Both the position numbers and the translations under genes were made by a program. The notes under the pieces were generated by a model that saw nothing but the letters and a program-made list of their open reading frames with translations, searched no databases and was not told the origin of the DNA. DNA of 64,000 nt from Scilla litardierei (Eukaryota; Streptophyta; Magnoliopsida; Asparagales; Asparagaceae): NCBI GenBank assembly GCA_030789695.1, contig CM061134.1, positions 65,299,481-65,363,480 on the forward strand. Reading direction: 5' to 3'. This document shows positions 34,823 through 46,084 of the stretch, in pieces; the stretch's first letter is position 1, and every line of letters begins with the position of its first letter.

Positions 34823-36198
34823 GATGCACTTCGATTCACGACTTCTTGTGCATGTTAGTTAGTTCAAGAAGAAGAACCAACCGACTAGATGGTGATCTAG
34901 TCAGTCGGCAATGCTTCTTGGACCGACTAGTTTGCCTTCTCAAATCATAGCTCTTTACTATTTACAGTTAGTCGGTCTTCGTTGACTCACCGACCGACTA
35001 GTTTATGAACTAGTCGGTCAGTGATCCTTCTTAGACCGACTAGTTGAGCTTCTACTGTACATGCCAAGTTACTGTTTGTCGTTAGTCGGTCTATGTACAT
35101 TTGGCGACCGACTAGTTGATGAACTAGTCGGTCAAATTTTTTTCTTGGACCGACTAATTCAATTTGTACTCAGACTATTTGTTTTATCTCTTAGTCGGTC
35201 TAAGTTATCTCACCGACCGACTAGTTATGAAACTAGTCGGTTGGCAAGTGTTCTTTGACCGACTAGTTCCTTAAGTCTGAACTTCGACCTATTCCATGTT
35301 CACCACTTAGTCGGTTCATGTTGATTGACCAACCGACTAGTTGATGAACTAGTCGGTCAGTGGTTGTTCTTTGACCGACTAGTTTGGTTCAGAATAGAGA
35401 CGTTGGAGCTTTAATTGAAACGTTTTTCTCTCTCTCTCTCTTTCCTCTAACCTATATATACTTGTTGAGCTGCATTCATTGCACTCAAGGCTGATATTAA
35501 GACAAGTTTAGAGATCAAAGAGAAATCATTCCATCTCATTTAAAGCTCATTCATTTCCAATCTTGAATCTCTTCTCACTATTATTTCAAAAGAGAGATTC
35601 ATTGATTGTGAGCCTTCCAAGCCAAGTGCTTAATCCTAGGTCACCAACAACCTCATAGCTCTCCATTGCTGGTCATCTACTTGGAGCTAGGGTTTGGTGC
35701 CTCTTCATCTTCCCCAAAATCCGTTTTGCCCTAAATCGTAAGTTTTACTCAAGGCATAGGATTTTGTCGGTAAGCAATTTCTATTTCATTTACTTTCATA
35801 TTGTAAGTGTTCACTCTCGGTTATGAGAGTGTATTTGTGATCCCGGGTTGTGGGAGTCACAAGTTTCATTTGTGTATGATTTGACTTGTGAAGGTTTTTC
35901 ACAAGGATTTTATAGTGGAAATCTTGAGTTAGGGTTTCTAACTCAAGTATCCGGAAGTGATCCGGGTGGTTGGGACGTAGGATCACCGGGAACAAGTCGG
36001 GGAGACTTGGGTGGATCCGAACCCAGTAATATTGCGTGTTTGCGCTTGTTTATTTGTTGTCGATTATTTACTATTCCGCATTTCCGCATTTATTGGTAGA
36101 GTTTGCAAGGTAATTAGGAATTAGCCTCTTAATTATTTTAAAGTACTATTCACCCCCCCCCATCTAGTACTTGTGCAGTAGCTTAGCAGGGCATTACA
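34823..36198 (+). repeat. Element G 5' LTR, lacking its first ~370 bp
   Basis: Homology to the 3' LTR begins about 34823, corresponding to 42831, so 42460-42830 has no counterpart. It contains the hairpin array, TATATATA at 35453-35460, and the end GGGCATTACA at 36198. Confidence 0.85.
34884..35392 (+). repeat. Array of small perfect hairpins in G's 5' LTR U3
   Basis: Five diverged tandem units of about 105-118 bp. Each has a hairpin of GACCGACTAGTT, a 4-nt loop (GATG or TATG) and AACTAGTCGGTC: at 34992-35019 and 35106-35133 with perfect 12-bp arms, at 35215-35242 and 35331-35358 nearly so, and a degenerate one near 34886. Single half-motifs lie between. The array ends about 60 bp before the TATA box and is repeated in the 3' LTR (42887-43394). 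Confidence 0.85.
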
Positions 36199-36200
36199 TT

Positions 36201-36213
36201 TGGTATCAGAGCC
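36201..36213 (+). other. Element G primer binding site (initiator tRNA-Met)
   Basis: TGGTATCAGAGCC, two bases after the LTR end; a perfect match to the standard initiator tRNA-Met site. Confidence 0.9.
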
Positions 36214-36225
36214 AAGTCTATAGCT

Positions 36226-38466
36226 ATGTCTGCCAACGACAACAAGACCGTTCGTCCACCTTCTGACTATAGCACCTTCAAGAATCGTGAAGAAGCGTCT
36301 TCGGTGATGGAAGGACACTCCTCAACGAGGCCTCCCTTCTTCAACGGTACCAACTACGGGTACTGGAAATGCCGGATGGAAACCTTCCTCCGGAGTGCTT
36401 CACTATGGAGGGCCACGATGAAGGAGTATGTCGAGCCCGCCGAAGAAGATTTCGAGAAATGGACTACCGCGGAGATCGCCGCGGAGGTAAGCAATGCCAA
36501 GGCAATGAACGCCTTGCCATGCGCTTTGGAGCCCGAGGATTTCAACAAGATATGCACATGTAAGAGTGCATATCAAATATGGAACTCACTCCTCATCTTG
36601 CATGAAGGAACAAGTAGGGTAAGAGACTCTAAACTCGTAGTAGTTAATAAAGATTAAGAGTTATTTCATATGCTACAGGGTGAGAAGATGAAGGAGTATT
36701 ATGCTCGCTTCGTCGACATCACAAACGAGTTGGAGGCTCTCGGTAAGACCTACACCCAAAAGGAGAAAGTCTCGAAGATTATCGATGGACTTCCTTCTAG
36801 TTGGGAGAAACGTACCTTCGCCATCGAGGAAAGTAATGATATGAAAACTTATACCGTTGTTCAACTAATGGGTACCTTGATGTCTTATGAGGTACGCAAG
36901 GATAGCAAGTTGAAGTTGCAGGAAAAGATGAAGTCCTACCTACAGCAAGACGAGCCAAAGAAGAAGGCTATTGCTTTCAAGGCCGCTCCATCTACTTCCA
37001 CATCGACCGATGATGAAAACTCGGAAGATGAGTTGGACTTGGAGTCCATGGCTCTCATGGCCAAGAAGTTCAACCGATTCTTCCGGAAAGGTAACTTCAA
37101 AAACAAATCGAAGTTTAATTCTTCTAACACCTCCTCTCCTTTGTGTTTTAAATGCAACAAGCCAGGACACATGAAAGCAGAGTGTCCTCTAAACAAGCAC
37201 AAGGAGAAGTGGAAGGCATCGAAGTTCGACAAGTCCAAGAAGTACAAGAAAGGGAACAAAAAGGGGCTTGTCGGAACATTCACCGACTCCGATGATTCCT
37301 CTAGCGGAGAGTCGGATGATGAGCAAGTGGAGCAAGCACACATGTGCTTCATGGATAGAGAGGAGCAAGATAAAGATTCCTCCTCCGATGATAGCGACAA
37401 CGAAGGCGATGAGGTAACAATGGATGACCTTAGGAATGCTAATTCTCAATTATGGTCTAAATACACTAAGTTAGTAAATAGGTATACTAAAGTAAAAGAT
37501 GATTTAGCTAGCATCCAAACCTCGCCTAAAACTATCATCACCAACAACGACACCGTTTTTGAAGAGTTGAAGAATGAGATTGTTAATCTCAAGACTCAAC
37601 TTGAACATGTTAGCATTGAGGATCCGGAAGAACACAAGATAGCGGATTTGACTTCTCAAAACTCGACTTTGAGTATTGAGAATGAAAATCTCAAATCTCG
37701 TGTTTATGTGCTCACATCGCAAGTATCCACTTTGGATGCTTCTATGCGTTCTCTCACCGAGAAATATGAGAGCACATTAGGCCGAATTAATAAATTCAAT
37801 AAGGGTAAGGACCATTTGGATAAAATTCTAAGTGACTTACTTCCGGCCAATCACCACATTGGCTTGGGGTATACGATGGGAAGTTCATCCAAATCGGCCA
37901 CTACTTTTGTTAGGCCAACTTCCGGTGACTCAACGAGTGGTAGCAAACACTCTATTGGTAGTTCATCTACCAATGGTGCTTCCACCTCATTCACACCCTC
38001 TTTCGGAAAGAAACCCACTTTGGGTGGACCTCCAAAGAAGGGTCATGCTTATATGTACACCAATACCATGCCACGTAGGAACACACGTCCTACTCCACCG
38101 GCTCACACATATGATGATTTTTATGCTACACGTTCATGGGCACGTGCACACAATGTGAGACACCCTCATGCACGTGTTCCTCCACATGCATATGTACACC
38201 CACATCATCGTATGAATAATTATCCACATGCACCATTTCATCATGTTTATTATGCCTATCCACGACATGCATCACGTAGAAATCAACAACGCATGCATGC
38301 ACCCAATAGGATGAGGGCTCCCAAAATATTCACAATTTGGAGCCCAAAGGACACAAGCATGGATGAAAAACAAGTTTACATGAATGCTTATTTTTCGAAT
38401 GTCGTGTATAGTGATAATTATGTGGGGAAGTCTAAGTCCAATTGGACTTGGCTTTCAAAGGTCTAA
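36226..38466 (+). pseudogene. gag: Element G gag (one in-frame stop)
   Basis: 746 codons in one frame from ATG 36226 (MSANDNKTVRPP), broken only by TAA at 36655-36657 (VVVNKD*ELFHML). The N-terminal capsid domain is PPFFNGTNYGYWKCRMETF, then YQIWNSLLILHEGTSRVR and VSKIIDGLPSSWEKRTFAIEE. One CCHC zinc knuckle follows (C-FK-C-NKPG-H-MKAE-C), then a Lys-rich stretch and an acidic Ser-rich segment with the marker AHMCFMDREE. A coiled-coil region (about residues 400-520) and a His/Arg-rich tail end the protein. This is the long gag typical of SIRE-like elements. Confidence 0.88.
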
Positions 38467-38519
38467 TCTTTTGGACCCAATGACCTTGGGTACCATGATA
38501 CGAAATTTTCTATCTTTAG
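38461..38519 (+). other. Gag-pol junction of G; 59-nt GT...AG segment that would join the frames
   Basis: Gag codon AAG at 38458-38460 is followed by GTCTAATC. At the other end, TTTCTATCTTTAG finishes at 38519 and pol codons start at GTA 38520. Removing the segment joins gag and pol in frame. B has the same acceptor-like TTATCTTTCAG at 9462, with its donor GT replaced by AT. The length is below usual plant introns, so readthrough or frameshift translation remains possible. Confidence 0.4.
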
Positions 38520-41500
38520 GTACTCAAGAAAAAGAAACGGAGCAACAAATTTAAATTTAGCTCCAAGGGGAATTGGATATTCGATAGCGGGTGTTCAAAA
38601 CACATGACGGGTGACGCTCAATTACTCTCCAGAGTGGTGCCCATTGCAAATGGAAACCACGTCGTCTTTGGAGGCAACGAGAGCGGAACCATCATAGGTG
38701 TTGGTAAAGTGGGTAATCCTTATAAACCCCTAATAAGTGATGTTTACCTTGTTAAAGGATTAAACCACAATCTCATTTCAATAAGCCAACTTTGTGACAA
38801 AGGTTACAAAGTTAGCTTTGCGAAAGGAATGTGCTATATTTTAAGAAAAGATAATAATGAATTATTATTTTTCGGCACACGCCATAAGGATATATACATC
38901 CTAGATCTTCCAAGATCACATGAACAATGTCTCATTGCCAACACAAGTGAACAACACTTATGGCATCGACGTTTTGGTCATGTGAACTTTGGAACACTAT
39001 TTAAGTTTTCCAAGTTAAATTCTATCAGAGGTTTCCCTAAGCTTGTCTTTCAAAAGAAAAGCTTTTGTGACTCATGTCAACGAGGCAAGCTTCCAAAATC
39101 GTCGTTTAAACCTAAGAAAAGCATTTCTTCTAAGCGGCCACTAGAGCTATTACATCTAGATTTATTTGGGCCAACTAGAGTTGCTTCATTAGGAAATGCA
39201 CGATATGGACTTGTCATCGTTGATGACTTTTCTAGGTTTACTTGGGTATTTTCATTGTGTAATAAAAATGATGCTTTCGAAAACTTCACAATATTTGTCA
39301 AGAAAGTACAAAATCTCTTAAGAACCACCATTGTCACTATTCGTAGTGATCATGGAGGAGAATTTGAGAATGAGTCTTTTGAGACATTTTGTGATGAAGT
39401 TGGTATTACACACACCTTTTCATTCCCTCGCGCACCTCCTCAAAATGGTGTAGTTGAGAGAAAGAATAGGACGCTAGTGGAGTGTGCTCGCACTATGCTT
39501 GATGATAGCCAACTTGGCCATCAATTTTGGGCGGAAGCGGTACACACCGCTTGCTATGTGTTTAATAGAATACTTTTGAGGCCCGTCACCAAACAAACTT
39601 GTTATGAATTGTTGTTTGACAGGTTGCCTCAATTTAAACATTTTCGTGTTTTTGGTTCAAAATGTTTTATTAAGAACACGTATGATAGTTTGGAAAAATT
39701 CGATCCAAGATCCGATGAGGGGATTTTTGTTGGGTATTCCTCACGTAGCAAAGCCTACCGGATATACAACAAACGAACCTCAACGATCGAGGAATCACTT
39801 CATGTTTCATTTAATGAAGGATATGTTCCAACTAGAATTACTAATGATGATGACTCTATGGATGTCTTATGTGATTCAATTGGTAATTCTAACTCTATTG
39901 ATTCTATTGATACTAACCCGACTAATGAAGTTTTTGAGAATGTTCCTAGTGATCAAGGAATTCCCAAATGTCTTCATACCGTTCGTGACCATCCTCGTGA
40001 GCAAGTCATTGGCAATATCCATGATAGTGTCAAGACGAGATCTCAAGTCAACCACTTCGCTCATTGTGCCTTTGCCTCCTCGATAGAGCCAAAGAATGTT
40101 AATGAAGCATGCGAAGATAGCGCTTGGATCCTTGCCATGGAAGAGGAACTCATTCAATTCGAGAGGAATGAGGTTTGGGAGCTTGTTCCATTGCCATCGA
40201 AGAACCACACCGTCATAGGGACAAAGTGGATCTTCAAGAACAAGACCGACGAAAACCAAGTCGTCTTCCGGAACAAAGCTCGGTTAGTAGCTCAAGGCTA
40301 TCGGCAAGAGGAAGGTATTGATTTCGAAGAATCCTTTGCTCCGGTAGCTAGATTAGAATCAATTAGATTATTGTTATCTTTTGCATGACATAAGGATTTT
40401 AAATTATTTCAAATGTATGTTAAAAGTGCGTTTTTAAACGGAGATGTTGTTGAGGAAGTTTATGTTTCTCAACCTCCGGGTTTTATAAATGAAAAATTTC
40501 CAATTCATGTTTTTAAACTTAAGAAAGCTCTTTACGGTTTGAGACAAGCTCCTCGAGCTTGGTATGACCGTCTAAAGAATTTTCTTTTGGATTTAGGTTT
40601 TAAAATGGGAGAAGTTGATTCCACATTATTTGTTAAGTATTCGAATAATGATATAATTTTAGTTCAAATATATGTTGATGATATCATTTTCGGTGCTACT
40701 AACTTTGCTCTTTGCGAAGAGTTTTCTAATGTGATGAAGGATCAATTTGAGATGAGCCACATGGGTGAGCTCAAATATTTCTTAGGTCTCCAAATTCGCC
40801 AAATGAACGATGCAATCTTCATCCACCAAACGAAGTATACGGTGGAGTTGCTAAAGCGATTTGGAATGGAGAAGGCCTCCGGAAAAAAGACTTCAATGAG
40901 CACGACTACACATCTTGATAAAGATGCGGGCGGAAAAGATGTAGACATTCGTCTATATCGAGGTATGATAGGTAGTTTACTATATCTTACCGCAAGTAGG
41001 CCCGATATTATGTTTGATGTATGTGTATGTGCTCGTTATCAGTCTCAACCTAAGGAATCTCACTTAGTAGCAGTAAAACGTATTTTCCGTTATCTAAGTT
41101 ACACACTTGATTTTGGATTACTTTATCCAAAATCTAGCACGTATGAGTTAATCTCATATAGTGACACAGATTATGCGGGATGCAAATCCGACAGGAAAAG
41201 TACTAATGGCACTTGCCATTTTATAGGAAATTCTCTTGTCTCTTGGTTTTCCAAGAAGCAGAATTCTGTATCACTTTCAACCACCGAGGCGGAATATATT
41301 GCCGCCGGTGCCGCGTGTGCTCAAGTTCTTTGGATGAGACACACACTTAAAGACTTTGGTATAAACTGTAATACTTGCCCTATCATGGTGGACAACCAAA
41401 GTGCAATATGTCTCTCTAAGAACCCGGTACACCATTCCCGTTCGAAACACATAGATGTCCGTCACCATTTCTTAGATGATCATGTTGCTAAAAAGGACAT

Positions 41501-41612
41501 CATATTAGTGTACGTTGAAACCCAGAAGCAAATCGCCGATATTTTCACGAAACCGCTAAAGGAAGACTCCTTTGTGCGGTTACGTCGAGAGTGGGGTTCT
41601 GGATATTTTTGA
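38520..41612 (+). pseudogene. pol: Element G pol (protease, integrase, RT, RNase H)
   Basis: One frame of 1030 codons with a single TGA (40386-40388), where family members have Cys-His (SFACHKDF). The protease has [12 protein letters not shown]. The integrase has [19 protein letters not shown], and the core D (LLHLDLFGP), D (IRSDHGGEF) and E ([10 protein letters not shown]). RT runs from [10 protein letters not shown]; its first catalytic motif reads [12 protein letters not shown], with Tyr (codon 40416-40418) in place of the catalytic Asp, while [11 protein letters not shown] is intact. RNase H has YSDTDYAGCKSDRKST and STTEAEYIAA. It ends DIFTKPLKEDSFVRLRRE and stops at 41612. Confidence 0.9.
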
Positions 41613-42459
41613 TATTTTGATGTATCTTCATATATTTTGGTGTATTTTGATGGTGATGTATGTTTTGTGAGACTCTGATATATGTTGCGATATTTTGATG
41701 TATTTTGTGCCCCGATCGTTGGATCGATGTTATGTATGTCGGCGATGTATCATTTTGATGTACTCATGCTTTATGTACATATATACATACATCGATGTTG
41801 ACATTTCATTCTGTTGTGCACATTTAATATTTTTATATGTCTCTGATGTTTGATTTCGTCACTCGACGATAATACTTGGTTAAATAGAATTCATTTTATG
41901 AAAACATAGAATTGTTTTCCATGCACTAAATTAACCAAGAATGTTGATATTGGAGAGTATATTCCATAACTCAATTCGTAAATTTAATTTGAGTTTTGAT
42001 GATTTTATTTATCGATTTTCGACTTTCGTCTCATTGAAACGCTTTGATTTATTTCGTATTTTTCTTTGGTGTCATTTGGACCGTGGTCGTATTCTATGAC
42101 TCCCGTGCTTTTATTTGAAGCCATTGTTGTCGTTGATCTCCTCCCACTCTTTTTGCTAATGCCAAAGGGGGAGAGATATAATAATGACATGTGCTAAATG
42201 ATAATTTAAGCATTTTTCCAAGAATCTAATTTGATATGTTAGCTTCAGGGGGAGTTAAGATATAAAAATTGGATTTCAAATCCTATATTTCAATAATGGA
42301 TTCTCATTTTTTATACTTTACTCGTCTGCTTGATGCGTATTATTATTATTCAATTTGGAATTAACGTGTCATCAATGCAGGGGGGTAAGTAAATTACATT
42401 TGAATCATTATTTTTTATTATTATTTATGTTGGTTTGTCATCACCAAAAAGAGGGAGAA
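41613..42459 (+). other. Element G 3' spacer and polypurine tract
   Basis: Non-coding, with repeated GATGTATnTTTTGATG-like words between 41610 and 41770. Two purine runs (GGGGGAG at 42168 and 42250) precede the polypurine tract AAAAAGAGGGAGAA at 42446-42459. There is no env-like ORF. Confidence 0.75.
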
Positions 42460-44197
42460 TGTTGGATATTGGACTCCCCGGATTTGGTTTTGGATGATGA
42501 ACAAACATAAATATATCGTGAACTAACTCTTTGTGAGCGCAGTTATGGAGATCGTCGCCAAATTCATATGAACATCCAAAGCGACGTCTCGAAACTTCTC
42601 AAAGCACGTGATCGTATGCCTAAAGCTTTGTTGAAGCTTTTGGACCATTTTAGACGTCATGAGGATTCGGATCGAAGCTTTCGAAGACGGTTCGTCAAGT
42701 GTTATTTATTGTCTTTTAGCTTCGTTCCGTAGAATGTTAAGCCTTGAGTAGGTCTTACGTTTTAATCTTCATAACGCTCCTATCTTAGAGCTAGGAACTT
42801 GTAAGAAGTCCATACTAACTTTCCCGAAGCATCGCGCTTCGATTCGCGACTTCTTGTGCATGTTAGTTGGTTCAAGAAGAAGAACCAACCGACTAGATGG
42901 TGATCTAGTCGGTCGGCAATGCTTCTTGGACCGACTAGTTTTCCTTCTCAAATCATAGCTCTTTACTGTTTACAGTTAGTCGGTCTACGTTGACTCACCG
43001 ACCGACTAGTTTGTGAACTAGTCGGTCAATGATCCTTCTTAGACCGACTAGTTGAGCTTCTACTGTACATGCCAAGTTACTGTTTGTCATTAGTCGGTCT
43101 ATGTACATTTGGCGACCGACTAGTTGATGAACTAGTCGGTCAACTTTTGTTCTTGGACCGACTAATTCAATTTGTAATCAGACTATTTGTTTTATCTCTT
43201 AGTCGGTCTAAGTTATCTCACCGACCGACTAGTTGTGAAACTAGTCGGTTGGCAAGTGTTCTTTGACCGGCTAGTTCCTTAAGCCTGAACTTCGACCTAT
43301 TCCCTTTTCACCACTTAGTCGGTTCATGTTGATTGACCGACCGACTAGTTGATGAACTAGTCGGTCAGTTGTTGTTCTTTGACCGACTAGTTCGGTTCAG
43401 AATAGAGCCGTTGGAGCTTTAATTGAAACGTTTTTCTCTCTCTCTTTCCTCTAACCTATATATACTTGTTGAGCTGCATTCATTGCACTCAAGGATGATA
43501 TTAAGACAAGTTTAGAGATCAAAGAGAAATCATTCCATCTCATTTAAAGCTCATTCATTTCCAATCTTGAATCTCTTCACACTCTTATTTCAAAAGAGAG
43601 ATTCATTGATTGTGAGCCTTCCAAGCCAAGTGCTTGATCCTAGGTCACCAACAACCTCATAGCTCTCCATTGCTGGTCATCTACTTGGAGCTAGTGTTTG
43701 GTGCCTCTTCATCTTCCCCAAAATCTGTTTTGCCCTAAATCGTAAGTTTTACTCAAGGCATAGGATTTTGTCGGTAAGCAATTTCTATTTCATTTACTTT
43801 CATATTGTAAGTGTTCACTCTCGGTTGTGAGAGTGTGTTTGTGATCCCGGGTTGTGGGAGTCACAAGTTTCATTTGTGTATGATTTGACTTGTGAAGGTT
43901 TTTCACAAGAATTTCATAGTGGAAATCTTGAGTTAGGGTTTCTAACTCAAGTATCCGGAAGTGATCCGGGTGGTTGGGACGTAGGATCACCGGGAACAAG
44001 TCGGGGAGACTTGGGTGGATCCGAACCCAGTAATATTGCTTGTTTGCGATTGTTTATTTGTTGTCAATTATTTACTATTCCGCATTTCCGCATTTATTGG
44101 TAGAGTTTGCAAGGTAATTAGGAATTAGCCTCTTAATTATTTTAAAGTATTATTCACCCCCTCTAGTACTTGTGCAGTAGCTTAGCAGGGCATTACA
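42460..44197 (+). repeat. Element G 3' LTR (complete, 1738 bp)
   Basis: Begins TGTTGGATATTGG, ends GGGCATTACA. The hairpin array is at 42887-43394 and TATATATA at 43457-43464. Collinear with the 5' copy from 42831 on. Confidence 0.9.
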
Positions 44198-45884
44198 TAA
44201 CTGAAACCACTCAAATATTAGCTATCGAGCACCGTATCAGCAGCCTCAGCAGCTGTAGCAACAAGTATATTAGCCGCCTAAGCAACAGCAGCAGCAGCAG
44301 TATCAGCAACAGCAGCAACCCCCACAAATGTACCAACAGTATCCCCCCAGGAATCAGCAGCCCATGTTGCAGCAGCAGCAGCCATATGGCCAGCAGCGAG
44401 TCATCTCCCCAGTTGAGTCCCTCTTGACTCAGTATATCACAAACCAGGAGAGGATCAATTTGAAGCTGGAGATGGGGCAGAGGGCCCTCACTGACCAAGT
44501 AACCCAGCTGGGGTTACAGGTGGCAAACCTTCATAGGGCGCAAAACCAATTGCCGGGTCAACCGGAAGTGAATCCAAGGGGGCAAATCAGACTTTGGCAC
44601 TAACGCATGATCATGTGAATGTGTTCGCTATCATCTTGAGAAATGGGACACAAATTCCTATAAGAGTGCCCGCTGAGGAACCGGAAGCTCCGTTGGTCGG
44701 TGGGCAACCAATTGAAAAATCAAATGACGATGGAGCTTCGTCACCAAAGAATACGACTCCAGAGGGAGTCCCTGAAGAAGAGAAGAAGAAGGACGAGGAG
44801 GGAAACATGAGAGTATTTAAACCCGTTGTGCCTTTTCCACAACGACTTGCCAAGGCAAAGATTGATGAAAAATACGGCAAGTTCTTCGCTATGGTCAAGG
44901 ATTTGAGCTTACAGATCCCTTTCCTGGAAGCCATAGAGACAATTCCCTCCTATGCAAAATTTTTAAAGGATTTGGTGACGAGTGGTTCTAGAAAGGAAAA
45001 GGTCGTTCTCACGGTGGAATGTAGCGCTCTCATCCAGCGAGCAAATCCGCCCAAGCTAAAAGACCCGGGAAGATTCTCCATTCCTTGTTTGATTGGGAAA
45101 GTGAAGATTCATCAGGCGCTCGTGGATTTGGGAGCGAGCGTCAGTCTGATGCCCCTGTCACTATACATGAGGATAGGGATAGGAGACCTGGAGCCCACGA
45201 GTATGACACTTCAACTAGCCAATAGATCGGTAAAATATCCGATGGGAATTGTAGACGACCTGCCAGTCAACGTCAGCGGAATGCATGTGCAGGTAGACTT
45301 CGTGGTGATGGATGTGCCTGAAGATACTCTTACACCCATCATCCTTGGATGACCCTTCATGGCCACCGCTGGCGTGCTGATAGAGGTGAAGAAAGGGAAG
45401 TTATCCCTTAATGTTGGCGACCAGAAGGTCGAGTTTGACTTGGGGTTGTCTATGAAGCATCATCCGAATGAACCTGGTTGCAATATGTTGGACATTGAAG
45501 AAGAAAGATCTGTGGAAGCTGGGGCCTGGGAAACTCTCTCAAGGAATCCCCCCGACAGCTTGGGGGGACCTTGAAGAGCATGTCGATTCGAAGAAGGAAG
45601 AAGTTACTCGGGAAGCGGGTGTCTCACATACGATCCCTCCCGGATTCCAAAAAGTTGCTCCGACAAGGAGAAAGGGGAAAGAGCCCATGGGGCTTACCGC
45701 TGATGAGATCTGGATCCTAAGAAAAGTGGCGATCGACGCCAATGTGAGGGAGAAGCCCCCGGATACCATCAACGGAGGGAGGATCGTCAAGCAAGTCTAC
45801 TTATCACTGCCGCCGACACCAAAGGCCGCCGCTCCAACATCTGAAGGAATGCCAAACATTGGGCATCACTCCCGTCCTCCTTGA
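44198..45884 (+). pseudogene. Element F gag C-terminus and protease
   Basis: Right of G, a Gln-rich gag tail (QQQQQQYQQQQQ) in frame 0 has two TAG stops where Gln codons are expected (44256-44258, 44271-44273). The tail continues to TNQERINLKLEMGQRALTDQ. A frameshift in a G run near 44580 moves to frame 2, which carries the linker (PFPQRLAKAKIDEKYGKF) and an Athila-type aspartic protease with VDLGASVSLMPLSLY. A TGA at 45350-45352 stands where Arg is usual (ILG*PFMATAG). The frame continues to 45574; a Lys-rich remnant in frame 0 runs to 45884. No RT motif follows. Confidence 0.82.
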
Positions 45885-46084
45885 AAATCATCAACCGGGC
45901 GTCGAGCAAACGACGTTAAACAACAACGCTTCATGGGAGGCAACACATGTTCTAAACCCTTGTCTTTGTTTTTAGGATTATTTTTAGGATTATTTTTCTT
46001 ATTTTGGTGAATAAATTCAGGATCGGGAGCTTTCGTCGAGAGATTTGGGTTATTTTTGAAATTGTGCAGGAAACAAGCCCCCAC
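45885..46084 (+). other. Element F post-pol segment
   Basis: Contains CGTCGAGCAAACGACGTTAA and CATGGGAGGCAACA, words that normally lie just after the end of pol in Athila/Ogre-type Gypsy elements. Their presence directly after protease remnants shows that the RT-integrase part has been lost between about 45600 and 45880. Confidence 0.6.

Larger units (their letters stand above)
34823..44197 (+). mobile_element. Element G: nearly complete SIRE-like Ty1/copia retrotransposon
   Basis: Truncated 5' LTR (34823-36198), primer site, long gag, complete PR-INT-RT-RNaseH pol, polypurine tract and a full 3' LTR (42460-44197). Coding defects are few: one stop in gag, one stop in pol and a substituted RT catalytic residue. 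There is no env-like ORF. The left target duplication cannot be seen because the left junction is deleted. The gag and pol match SIRE-like B closely in layout. Confidence 0.88.

Noticed and set aside
34884..35392. Regularly spaced palindromes reminiscent of a CRISPR array
   Set aside because: Plant retrotransposon LTR, units of about 110 bp with conserved non-unique spacers, duplicated in the other LTR.
44170..44498. Ser- and Leu-rich ORFs over the CAG-rich stretch
   Set aside because: Alternative frames of the Gln-rich gag tail of F; the Gln frame continues into recognisable gag.
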